Counted from the stretch's first letter, positions 1 through 5,815 are shown. The stretch is DNA of 6,026 bases from Syntrophorhabdus sp. (GCA_020724025.1 DYHU01000142.1:3251-9276); one strand, 5' to 3'. Numbers and translations: made by a program. Notes: generated by a model not told the origin, from the sequence alone.

Positions 1-899
1 GAGGAGAGACAGAGAGGTTCTAACGGCACCTCTTTCTCCTGATGATGCAGGAGATATTCCCGCAGGGGCGTTAAATTTAACGCCCCTGCCCTTTTAGACT
101 GCGCGCTTTCCCGGGTCACCAGCGCCGCACCGATGGCTCCCATGGAGGCAAAATGTTTCGGAATGATGAGCCCCCCATCCGGGAGTTCCAGGACATCCTG
201 GAATGCCTTTCTCATTCCCACATTGGCCGCCACCCCTCCCTGAAAGGAGACAGGTCTGACAAAGGTCTTTCCCTTGCCGATGTTGCTCTTGAAATTTCTG
301 GCCAGGGCATAACAGAGACCGGCGACGATGTCATAGTCCGGCGTGGCGATCTGTTGAAGGTGAATCATATCCGATTTGGCAAAGACACTGCATCGTCCGG
401 CAATGCGGGGCGGATTTTCCGATTTAAGGGCAAGCTTGCCGAATTCTTCGATGGTGAGACCCAACCGGCTCGCCTGCTGATCCAGAAAAGAACCGGTGCC
501 GGCAGCACAGAGCGTGTTCATCGAGAAATCACCGATCTTGAAATGGCCATTCTCCTCTTCGATAAAGATCAGTTTCGAGTCCTCTCCTCCGATATCGATG
601 ATCGTCCTGATCTCAGGATAAAAATGTTGAATCGCTTTGGCCTGCGCGATGATCTCGTTCACGAAATGCCCTTCGAGGAGTTCGGAGAGCAGTTTCCCTC
701 CGGTGCCGGTAAACGAGAGGCTGTGAAATTGCTCGGGTGGAATGCGGCTGAGGATCTCCTCTAAAACTCTCTTAACCGCTTTGAGGGGTTGTCCCTTGAT
801 CCGGGTATAATGCTCCTCTAACACCTCTCCCCGATCATTCAGGATAACCGTGTTCGCACTGACGGATCCGACATCGATGCCTAAATAGATTTTCTTCAT
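1..899 (-). CDS. CoA-substrate-specific enzyme activase, BcrAD/BadFG/HgdC family, 3'-truncated by window edge
   Basis: The protein is an ATPase of the ASKHA (actin/Hsp70-like) fold that carries a [4Fe-4S] cluster at its dimer interface. Family members drive ATP-dependent electron transfer to 2-hydroxyacyl-CoA dehydratases or benzoyl-CoA reductases in the cytoplasm. Seen here are 299 uninterrupted codons from ATG at 899. The phosphate-1 motif GIDVGSVSANTVI is at residues 7-19, a GTGGK segment at 65-69, phosphate-2-like IIDIGGEDSK at 100-109, and the two cluster cysteines are in LCAAGTGSF (C131) and GRCSVFAKSDM (C170). FQGGVAAN at 219-226 and a C-terminal SMGAIGAAL at 252-260 complete the domain. 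An AGAGGTG ribosome site (913-919) lies 13 nt before the start. The standalone domain is about 260 residues, but the frame stays open through a linker ending in PLEPLCLS. This suggests, without proving, the long fused form with a second activase-like domain. The electron acceptor enzyme is not in view. Confidence 0.93.
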   Translation of the reverse strand, partial: MKKIYLGIDVGSVSANTVILNDRGEVLEEHYTRIKGQPLKAVKRVLEEILSRIPPEQFHSLSFTGTGGKLLSELLEGHFVNEIIAQAKAIQHFYPEIRTIIDIGGEDSKLIFIEEENGHFKIGDFSMNTLCAAGTGSFLDQQASRLGLTIEEFGKLALKSENPPRIAGRCSVFAKSDMIHLQQIATPDYDIVAGLCYALARNFKSNIGKGKTFVRPVSFQGGVAANVGMRKAFQDVLELPDGGLIIPKHFASMGAIGAALVTRESAQSKRAGALNLTPLREYLLHHQEKEVPLEPLCLS

Positions 900-935
900 C
901 CCCTGAACTATTCACCTCTGAAAGCAGAAAAGAAA

Positions 936-957
936 TGAATCAATTTTAATTGATTCA
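936..957. repeat. 22-bp AT-rich palindrome upstream of the activase gene
   Basis: Two perfect 10-bp arms (TGAATCAATT and AATTGATTCA) flank a TT centre. The site lies 37-58 bp upstream of the activase start, on its promoter side. It is AT-rich and is not followed by a T-run on either strand, so a dimeric repressor operator is more likely than a terminator. No regulator gene is visible nearby, so the operator role is inference. Confidence 0.5.
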
Positions 958-1046
958 ATCTCTCATTTTCAAGTGAAACTTGTTTTTCATGATTAACCAG
1001 TTTATTGATTTATAGAGGAGTCTGTGATAATTTTACCCTGGATTTG

Positions 1047-1094
1047 CCCCTCACCCTTCCCCTCTCCCCACAGGGGAGAGGGTGGGGTGAGGGG
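1047..1094. repeat. Long GC-rich hairpin, REP-like dispersed repeat
   Basis: The outer stem pairs 1047-1056 (CCCCTCACCC) with 1085-1094 (GGGTGAGGGG), ten pairs. A short internal loop (TTC against TG) leads to an inner ten-pair stem, 1060-1069 with 1073-1082, closed by ACA. The CCCTCACCC...CCTCTCCCC...GGGGAGAGGG pattern is a type of intergenic palindrome I know to recur in many bacterial genomes. It lies between divergently oriented genes, so it is not needed as a terminator for either. It is probably a REP-like element, judged by pattern only. Confidence 0.65.
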
Positions 1095-1152
1095 GGATTT
1101 TATTCCGCGGGTGTGACCGAACAACTTCGTGAGTATAAATATTTAGGTCTAT

Positions 1153-1431
1153 ATGGAAAAAGCCAGGGCGCGGGTCATCGTTGAAGGAAGGGTTCAGGGG
1201 GTCTTTTTTCGTGCCCACACGCAGGAGATGGCTTACCTCTTAAATTTGAAGGGCTGGGTGAAGAACAGGAGGGATGGCCGGGTAGAGGTTCTCTTGGAAG
1301 GAGAGAAAGCAAGGGTGGATCAGATGATTCAATGGTGCCATCGAGGGCCTTCTGAGGCGAGAGTGACCAATGTTCGTGTCACCTGGGAAGAGTATGCCGG
1401 AGAGTTCGAGGACTTTTCTATTACTTACTGA
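1153..1431 (+). CDS. acyP: Acylphosphatase
   Basis: Acylphosphatase (EC 3.6.1.7) is a small cytosolic enzyme that hydrolyses acyl phosphates such as acetyl phosphate, carbamoyl phosphate and 1,3-bisphosphoglycerate to the acid plus phosphate. The 92 residues match the usual family length of about 90-100. The signature VQGVFFRAHTQEMA (14-27) carries the catalytic arginine R20, and GWVKNRRDGRVEV (34-46) carries the catalytic asparagine N38. The C-terminal CHRGPSEARV...FEDFSITY is also typical, so the protein looks complete and active. The ribosome site is weak: only TAGGT at 1144-1148, four bases before the ATG. No alternative in-frame start improves it. The gene stands alone on its strand, and its last 7 bp overlap the 3' end of the convergent small membrane gene. 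Confidence 0.95.
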   Translation: MEKARARVIVEGRVQGVFFRAHTQEMAYLLNLKGWVKNRRDGRVEVLLEGEKARVDQMIQWCHRGPSEARVTNVRVTWEEYAGEFEDFSITY

Positions 1432-1652
1432 CCCTTCTTTGGAACTTCCTTCTCCTCTTTGAGGATCTTCTTCTTAATATCCTTTCCCGCCTCATCCCTC
1501 TCCTTCTTGATCACCTCTTCCAGGTGCTCCATCCTCTTTCCCGTCTCGGTTAAACCTTCACCGACCCTCTTGACGACCTGGCCACCGCCGAAGTAAATAA
1601 AGAGTAATAAGATGAGGACGCCAACTGCCACTCCCAATAAAAATCTGATCAT
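1425..1652 (-). CDS. Small single-pass membrane protein, unknown function
   Basis: This 75-residue protein matches no family I recognise. Residues 2-22 form one hydrophobic helix (MIRFLLGVAVGVLILLLFIYF), followed by a glycine hinge (GGG). The remaining 50 residues are highly charged, lysine- and glutamate-rich and predicted helical, perhaps a short coiled coil (LTETGKRMEHLEEVIKKERDE), ending in a basic tail. The arrangement resembles small membrane-anchored scaffold or stress proteins, but that is only a shape comparison. Expression is supported by a strong ribosome site: AGGAGGG, the complement of 1663-1669, lies 10 nt before the ATG. It converges on the acylphosphatase and shares 7 bp with its end. 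Upstream it faces the divergent 246-residue membrane protein gene across 181 bp. Confidence 0.75.
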   Translation of the reverse strand: MIRFLLGVAVGVLILLLFIYFGGGQVVKRVGEGLTETGKRMEHLEEVIKKERDEAGKDIKKKILKEEKEVPKKGQ

Positions 1653-1833
1653 CGGCTACCAACCCTCCTGTTTTTTCTTAAACTACCAGGGATTCCAAAT
1701 TTTTTCAATCCATTTATTGTCCACTTCTCTTGAAAATCCTCTTCCCTTACCTGTGCGGGTCCGTCAGGATGATTAACTTCTCGTTGTTTTACCTCTTTCG
1801 GATATGATAAAATAATCTCAAAAGGAGTGATTC

Positions 1834-2574
1834 ATGAAACGTATTCCCTGGAAGATTTACCTGGGCCTAACCCTGATGGCTCTTTCTTTGATCTTTTATC
1901 TTATCCATTATGCTGTTTTCAGGGACAGCCGCCATATCTTTCTCTATCTCATCGGAGACATCGCCTTTGTCTTCATTCAGGTCTTGCTGGTCACAATGAT
2001 TATCGACCAGTTGTTGAGTCGGAGGGAGAAACGTTCAATGCTCAACAAATTAAATATGGTGATCGGCGCTTTCTTTAGTGAGGTGGGAACCCATCTGTTA
2101 AAATCTTTTTACGAATTTGATTTCTACGACGATCAGATTAAAAAAGATCTCGTCGAGAATAACGACTGGTCCAATAAGGCCTTTTCGAATTTGGGTAAAC
2201 GGTTGAAGGATTACAAATATCGCATTGAAAGTCAGAAGGGGGACCTGTCGGCTTTAAGAGTTTTCCTTCAGGGAAAGAGAGAATTCTTATTGGCCCTTTT
2301 GGAAAACCCCAATCTCTTGGAGCATGAATCCTTTACGGAACTACTCTGGGCGGTCTTTCACCTGACCGAGGAGTTGTCTTTTCGGGAAGACCTGGGGCAG
2401 TTACCCGACACGGACTACAACCATCTCTCCGTAGATATCCAGAGGGCATATTGCCTGCTCATCGTTGAATGGTTGGCTTATATGAGGCACCTGAGGGACA
2501 GTTACCCCTACCTCTTTTCGCTTGCCGTGAGGATGAATCCTTTAAATCCGAATGCCTTGGCTGTAGTGAAATGA
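1834..2574 (+). CDS. Two-helix membrane protein of unknown function
   Basis: The protein has 246 residues. Two hydrophobic helices occupy about residues 8-26 and 35-60 and are separated by a very short loop (FRDSRH). They are followed by a basic segment RREKR (63-67), which by the positive-inside rule puts both termini in the cytoplasm. The remaining roughly 180 residues are soluble and mostly helical, with several clusters of acidic and aromatic residues (for example YEFDFYDD) and an EWLAYMRHLRDSYPYLFSLA segment near the end. I believe similar uncharacterised proteins exist in Desulfobacterota genomes, but I cannot name a domain. AAGGAG at 1822-1827 lies 6 nt before the ATG, a good ribosome site. 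A TATGAT hexamer at 1803-1808 could be a -10 box, but no convincing -35 partners it. No catalytic motif is apparent. Confidence 0.8.
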   Translation: MKRIPWKIYLGLTLMALSLIFYLIHYAVFRDSRHIFLYLIGDIAFVFIQVLLVTMIIDQLLSRREKRSMLNKLNMVIGAFFSEVGTHLLKSFYEFDFYDDQIKKDLVENNDWSNKAFSNLGKRLKDYKYRIESQKGDLSALRVFLQGKREFLLALLENPNLLEHESFTELLWAVFHLTEELSFREDLGQLPDTDYNHLSVDIQRAYCLLIVEWLAYMRHLRDSYPYLFSLAVRMNPLNPNALAVVK

Positions 2575-2667
2575 ATGATCAGCGAACCGTCAAGCCATTT
2601 CTTCATCTTCATCACAGGCCCGGAATCCTGCGACACATATTGTCCGGTCTTCCTATCCGCCCAGGGT

Positions 2668-3771
2668 TCACTTTTTTATGAAAAGTTTCAGATACTCTCC
2701 GTAGCCCTCTTTTTCCAGATCCTCTTTGGGAATGAATCTCAAGGAGGCGGAGTTCATACAATACCGGAGACCCGTAGGGGGTGGTCCGTCATTAAACACA
2801 TGCCCGAGGTGAGAGTTGCCCTGCTTGCTTCTTACCTCGGTGCGCTCCATGAAAAGGCTCCGGTCCTCTTTTTCGACAATATTCTCTGGCTCAAGAGGCT
2901 TGGTGAAGCTGGGCCATCCTGTTCCAGAATCAAATTTTTCGGGGGAGCTGAATAGAGGTTCTCCTGAAACAATATCCACATAGATTCCCTCTCTCTTATT
3001 GTCCCAATATTCATTTTGAAAAGGCCCCTCTGTGCCACCCTTCTGAGTCACTTCATACTGTAAAGGAGTCAGTCTTTTCTTCAGGGTGGCGTCGTCAGGT
3101 TTTTGATAGGCCTTTCCACTCTTGCCCTTGACCGTTTCCAACTCTTTTCCCCATACCTGGGCCAAAAATTGGTCCCGGCCCGAGTTGAGTCTGTAAAATT
3201 GGTATCTGAGGGGATTCTTTTTGTGGTAATCCTGATGATAATCCTCGGCTTCATAAAATTTTGTGAATTTAACGATCTCTGTAACAATCGGCTTGTTGAA
3301 CTTTCTGGTTCGGCTGAGATCCTCTTTCGATTTCTCTGCCAATCGCTTTTGCTCTTCATCATGATAGAAGATAACGCTGCGATACTGCAAACCCCGGTCA
3401 ACAAATTGTCCTACGGAATCTGTGGGATCGATGTGCTTCCAGAAGTAACCGAGCAACTCCTCATACGTTATCCTCGCTGGATCGTAATAGACTTGAACCG
3501 CCTCCACATGGCCTGTTGTGCCGGAGGATACCTGCTCATAGGAAGGATTCTCTTGATTTCCACCGGTATAGCCTGAGATGACCTTCACAACACCGGGCAA
3601 TTTTTCAAGGTCTGCTTCTGTGCACCAGAAACACCCTCCGGCAAATGTAGCCACGCGTAATACTCTATTTTCCTTAGGCATATCTCTCACCTCCGTCTGC
3701 CCTGAATCAGTTCTTTGACATCCGCTCATGATAAAGATGAACATCAGTGCCACGATGATTAGATTCTTCAT
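2668..3771 (-). CDS. msrAB: Bifunctional peptide methionine sulfoxide reductase MsrA-MsrB, lipoprotein
   Basis: The fusion repairs oxidised methionine in proteins: MsrA reduces the S-sulfoxide and MsrB the R-sulfoxide. I start it at 3771 (367 residues) because AAGGTGAGGTGG lies just upstream, whereas the ATG at 3789 has no ribosome site. A hydrophobic signal ([12 protein letters not shown]) ends in MSGC with C18 as a probable lipidation site, so the enzyme should be tethered outside the cytoplasmic membrane. MsrA (about 38-195) has GGCFWC with catalytic C47 and C50, plus GYTGG and EDYHQDYH. MsrB (about 235-360) has [16 protein letters not shown] (321-329) and catalytic C338 in [11 protein letters not shown]. 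MsrB lacks the CxxC zinc pairs and has threonine (T284) where many homologues carry the resolving cysteine. Both changes are known natural variants; electrons may come directly from a thioredoxin-like donor. The mature protein has only four cysteines. Confidence 0.95.
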   Translation of the reverse strand: MKNLIIVALMFIFIMSGCQRTDSGQTEVRDMPKENRVLRVATFAGGCFWCTEADLEKLPGVVKVISGYTGGNQENPSYEQVSSGTTGHVEAVQVYYDPARITYEELLGYFWKHIDPTDSVGQFVDRGLQYRSVIFYHDEEQKRLAEKSKEDLSRTRKFNKPIVTEIVKFTKFYEAEDYHQDYHKKNPLRYQFYRLNSGRDQFLAQVWGKELETVKGKSGKAYQKPDDATLKKRLTPLQYEVTQKGGTEGPFQNEYWDNKREGIYVDIVSGEPLFSSPEKFDSGTGWPSFTKPLEPENIVEKEDRSLFMERTEVRSKQGNSHLGHVFNDGPPPTGLRYCMNSASLRFIPKEDLEKEGYGEYLKLFIKK

Positions 3772-3774
3772 AAT

Positions 3775-3786
3775 CCACCTCACCTT
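3775..3786 (-). promoter_or_regulatory. Ribosome binding site that sets the msrAB start
   Basis: On the minus strand the sequence AAGGTGAGGTGG ends three bases before the ATG at 3771. Its AAGGTGA part sits 8 nt from that start. The alternative ATG at 3789 would place this purine run inside the coding region and is itself preceded only by AT-rich sequence. Confidence 0.7.
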
Positions 3787-3789
3787 CAT

Positions 3790-4041
3790 ATTAATTATCT
3801 TCTATAAATATAATCATTAAAATTAAATTTTACACAACAAAACAGGTCCTGCCGATCTTCATCAAGGAGGCTGATGAACTTGCAGTCATTATTGTTTATG
3901 TCTATTATTTTTTTGGTTTAACGGCAGCGGAACGATAGGGCTGATCGGCGGTATTAGCGGCATTATATGTACATGTTAAACCTAAACCAACCTTGCAACT
4001 TATAATTTTATGGATGTCCCCCTACTGCTGCCATTACCTGT
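3790..4041. other. AT-rich gene-free stretch between msrAB and the first toxin-antitoxin module
   Basis: No complete gene is visible. The left part (about 3790-3840) is very AT-rich and should hold the msrAB promoter on the minus strand, but I cannot fix its boxes. In the plus frame starting at 3843, about 29 codons end at TAG 3930-3932 and contain IKEADELAVIIV. This resembles the C-terminal end of four-helix-bundle (23S rRNA intervening-sequence-type) proteins, so a gene remnant is possible. An 8-bp inverted pair, GGTTTAAC (3915-3922) and GTTAAACC (3975-3982), brackets a more GC-rich core of 52 bp. A 15-codon frame at 3874-3921 with AAGGAGG three bases upstream is too short to call. Confidence 0.4.
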
Positions 4042-4082
4042 TTGACAATTGTCAGATAATATGATAGTTTTTGATTGACAAT
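4042..4082 (+). promoter_or_regulatory. Candidate promoter/operator of the Phd/PIN module
   Basis: A consensus TTGACA (-35) is at 4042-4047. Possible -10 sequences downstream (GATAAT 4055-4060, TATGAT 4060-4065, GATAGT 4063-4068) have shorter than ideal spacing. Overlapping the -35 is a perfect 12-bp palindrome TGACAATTGTCA (4043-4054). A half-site of the same sequence, TTGACAATT, recurs at 4075-4083, exactly 33 bp (about three helical turns) downstream. Phd/YefM antitoxins autorepress their operons through such palindromes, so this is the likely operator. The role is inferred; the repeats are seen. Confidence 0.6.
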
Positions 4083-4098
4083 TTAAAGGAGGTCGAAG

Positions 4099-4383
4099 AT
4101 GCGTTTCATCTCAGTAAGAGAACTAAATACCAGGCCTAAGGAAATCTGGAGCAAAATCAAAGACGAGGAGGTGGTCATCACCTCCAACGGGAAACCGATC
4201 GCCCTGCTCTCCGGAGTGACCGAAGAAAATCTGACAAAGACTCTACGGGCAATCCGACGGAGCCGCGCTCTCATAGCGTTGGAGGAAATGCAGAAAAAGT
4301 CCGTCGAGTCAGGGTTGGACAAGTTGACGGATTCTGAAATTGAATCCGAGATTCGGGCTGTTCGGAAGAATCGCAAGCGATGA
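4099..4383 (+). CDS. Type II antitoxin, Phd/YefM family
   Basis: The 94-residue antitoxin of a PIN-toxin pair binds and inhibits the following toxin and probably represses the shared promoter. The N-terminal Phd/YefM DNA-binding fold is visible in RFISVRELNTRPKEIW (2-17) and in the family hallmark VVITSNGKPIALL (25-37). The rest is a charged helical region (about 42-94) that in this family wraps round the toxin. The start is firm: AAAGGAGG (4085-4092) lies 6 nt before the ATG. Its stop TGA overlaps the toxin start as ATGA, which couples translation so that antitoxin is made first. I saw no frameshift or missing segment. Confidence 0.9.
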   Translation: MRFISVRELNTRPKEIWSKIKDEEVVITSNGKPIALLSGVTEENLTKTLRAIRRSRALIALEEMQKKSVESGLDKLTDSEIESEIRAVRKNRKR

Positions 4384-4790
4384 TCGTCGTCCTTGATACC
4401 AATGTCATTATTTCCGGCATCCTTAAGCCTTATAGCAAGGCTGCGGCTATCCTCCACCTTGTCGCAGATGGAATCATTCGATTAGCTTATGACCTTCGTC
4501 TTCTTTCAGAATATCGAGATGTCCTAAGCCGTTCAAAATTTAACTTGGGTAAAGAAAATGTAGAAGCATTCCTGGATCAGGTGGAACGAGAGGGTCTTCT
4601 CACTTCAGCGAAACCTTTAAAAATTCATCTTCCCGACCCGGACGATGAGCCGTTCTTAGAGGCGGCTTTGTCTGTTAGAGCGGAGGCGATTATAACCGGG
4701 AACAAACGCCATTTCCCGGAGAAGCAATATGAAGGAGTGAAAATATTTTCTCCGGCAGAATTCCTGGAAGTGATGAAGGAAAAGATTTGA
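4380..4790 (+). CDS. PIN-domain toxin, putative ribonuclease of a type II toxin-antitoxin system
   Basis: This 136-residue toxin belongs to the branch usually annotated as 'toxin-antitoxin system toxin component, PIN family'. PIN domains are metal-dependent ribonucleases, and toxins of this type cleave tRNA, rRNA or mRNA to stop growth. The acidic active site is visible: D6 in VVLDTNVIIS, E44 in LLSEYRDVL, D88/D89 in LPDPDDEPFLEAAL, and the late ITGNKRHFP segment (105-113). The length is normal and the set of residues is complete, so it is probably active. The start codon lies within the antitoxin's stop (ATGA), with no independent strong ribosome site, consistent with translational coupling. 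The target RNA cannot be told from the sequence. Confidence 0.9.
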   Translation: MIVVLDTNVIISGILKPYSKAAAILHLVADGIIRLAYDLRLLSEYRDVLSRSKFNLGKENVEAFLDQVEREGLLTSAKPLKIHLPDPDDEPFLEAALSVRAEAIITGNKRHFPEKQYEGVKIFSPAEFLEVMKEKI

Positions 4791-4920
4791 AAAGTTACAA
4801 TGAGAAACTTTCGAGAGGATGGGCGGGGCGTCGTTGAGAATGATCACTTTATGAACGGGTGCCTTCGCATTCCGACCAGTCAAAAAGGATAAAAAGAATA
4901 GACTGACCTTAACAAAACCA

Positions 4921-4949
4921 TTGACCAGATTCCTCCTATGAGATACAAT
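4921..4949 (+). promoter_or_regulatory. Sigma70-type promoter of the second toxin-antitoxin module
   Basis: TTGACC (4921-4926) and TACAAT (4944-4949) are separated by 17 bp, the best promoter match in the window. Transcription would start near 4956. This places the ATG at 4958 almost at the transcript end and supports the downstream ATG at 4979 as the true antitoxin start. Confidence 0.65.
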
Positions 4950-4967
4950 AATAAAAAATGAGATACA
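4938..4967 (+). repeat. Two direct repeats overlapping the promoter, probable antitoxin operator
   Basis: ATGAGATACA occurs at 4938-4947 and again at 4958-4967, with start points 20 bp apart (about two helical turns). The first copy covers the -10 box and the second covers the predicted transcript start. Ribbon-helix-helix antitoxins bind tandem short repeats in this way to repress their own operon. The binding itself is inferred. Confidence 0.55.
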
Positions 4968-4975
4968 GGGGGTGG
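4967..4975 (+). promoter_or_regulatory. Ribosome binding site choosing the 4979 start
   Basis: The purine run AGGGGGTGG ends three bases before the ATG at 4979. The in-frame ATG at 4958 has only an A-rich leader and would place this site inside the gene. Confidence 0.6.
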
Positions 4976-4978
4976 ACG

Positions 4979-5218
4979 ATGCCTTTAAGTTTGAGAATCC
5001 CTTTGGGAAAAGATGAAATGATTAAAAAGGCGGCTACAAAGAGTAAAAAAACGAAGACAGCCTTTATCCTTGAAGCGGTGGATGAAAAAATGGGTCTCGT
5101 TAAGGGCCGCGAACAAATCGTCAGGGAGCTTTCGGGCTGGCTTTCCCATGAAGAGACCCAGGAACTGAGAAAGGCGGTTGAAATTTTTGATAAAGTAGAT
5201 GAGGAGGACTGGGGTTGA
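4979..5218 (+). CDS. Ribbon-helix-helix-type antitoxin (VapB-like)
   Basis: The 79-residue protein is the antitoxin partner of the following PIN toxin. The short N-terminal strand PLSLRIP (2-8) followed by two helices (about 10-22 and 26-38, with KTKTAFILEAVDEKMG) fits a ribbon-helix-helix DNA-binding dimer of the CopG/Arc type. The acidic helical tail ending FDKVDEEDWG is typical of the toxin-binding part of VapB-like antitoxins. I chose ATG 4979 over ATG 4958 because of the ribosome site and the predicted transcript start. The stop TGA overlaps the toxin's TTG start (TTGA). The family assignment rests on pattern and context and not on a diagnostic motif. Confidence 0.8.
   Translation: MPLSLRIPLGKDEMIKKAATKSKKTKTAFILEAVDEKMGLVKGREQIVRELSGWLSHEETQELRKAVEIFDKVDEEDWG
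5201..5207 (+). promoter_or_regulatory. Ribosome binding site for the TTG-started toxin
   Basis: GAGGAGG lies inside the last codons of the antitoxin gene, 7 nt before the TTG at 5215. It explains how a rare start codon is used, and it ties toxin synthesis to antitoxin translation through the same stretch of message. Confidence 0.65.
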
Positions 5219-5619
5219 AGCTTGTCCTGGATACGAACATTTATTGTGATTTTGCAGAGGGGCTGCCCGATGCCGTAGATACTATTGCAACCTATGGGCA
5301 ATCCATTTTTATTCCTTCTGTTGTTCTGGGGGAACTTTTTTTTGGATTCATGAAGGGGAGTAGACAGCAGTTCAACGAAAAGAAGTTGCGTCAGGTTGTG
5401 AGTCGTTTAAAAATAGAAATCATTGATGTGAATGCCGACGTTGCGAGAAAGTATGCCATGATCTATTTATCTCTGCAGAAGAAAGGAATTAAGATACCCA
5501 TCAATGATGTCTGGATTGCTGCATGTTGTATGGAGGTCGGAGGGACTCTTTTGACAAGGGATAAACATTTTGAGCGGGTGGATCAAATAGAGGCAATGGT
5601 GTTAAGAAAAGGAGGCTAA
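5215..5619 (+). CDS. VapC-like PIN-domain toxin
   Basis: This is a 134-residue PIN ribonuclease toxin. The four acidic active-site residues are all present: D6 in KLVLDTNIY, E40 in IPSVVLGELFFG, D98 in IPINDVWIAA and D116 in LLTRDKHFERV. The last two segments are the VapC hallmarks. The gene starts with TTG (5215) overlapping the antitoxin stop by 4 bp, and GAGGAGG sits 7 nt upstream. A TTG start lowers initiation, which fits the need for antitoxin excess. The sequence is distinct from the first PIN toxin: that one carries a DPDDEP site, this one NDVWIAA, so the two pairs are not a recent duplication. The length is normal and it appears intact. Confidence 0.92.
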   Translation: MKLVLDTNIYCDFAEGLPDAVDTIATYGQSIFIPSVVLGELFFGFMKGSRQQFNEKKLRQVVSRLKIEIIDVNADVARKYAMIYLSLQKKGIKIPINDVWIAACCMEVGGTLLTRDKHFERVDQIEAMVLRKGG

Positions 5620-5815
5620 ACCTGATTTTCCCCGATTCGGGCTATCGAAAAAATTTCATATGATCTTCATTTCCAATCCCCATTTCACCCACCACCTGCG
5701 CAGACATGCCCTTGATTGTTCAGAAATGCGCAACTCCGAATAGAAATTCCTCCACTGCGTAATTGAGTCTGAATATGGATTAAAAGGCACATGATAGGGT
5801 TAACAATGATTTCCA

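Noticed and set aside
153..764. 203-codon plus-strand open frame
   Set aside because: It is entirely antisense to the activase, whose motifs are unmistakable, and its translation has no family features.
2575..2955. 126-codon plus-strand frame directly after the 246-residue membrane protein
   Set aside because: The ATG follows the stop immediately, but there is no ribosome site, and most of the frame is antisense to the MsrB domain.
3103..3576. 157-codon plus-strand open frame
   Set aside because: It is antisense to the MsrA-MsrB fusion, which is certain from its catalytic motifs on the opposite strand.
3874..3921. 15-codon peptide frame (MNLQSLLFMSIIFLV) with AAGGAGG upstream
   Set aside because: The ribosome site is only 3 bases from the ATG and the frame is too short and hydrophobic in AT-rich DNA to separate from chance.
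3916..3981. attC-like (integron cassette) site: GTTTAAC and GTTAAAC 66 bp apart, matching RYYYAAC and GTTRRRY, just upstream of a toxin-antitoxin pair
   Set aside because: The inner L-box pairing expected of a folded attC hairpin is absent, and no second site is seen after either toxin. The two 7-mers are easily met by chance in AT-rich DNA.
4083..4457. 124-codon minus-strand frame across the first toxin-antitoxin pair
   Set aside because: It is a shadow of the Phd-type antitoxin and the toxin start; it has no motif and no ribosome site support.
5631..5641. CCCGATTCGGG inverted repeat as a terminator for the second module
   Set aside because: The stem is only 4 bp with a 3-base loop, and no T-run follows on the plus strand.
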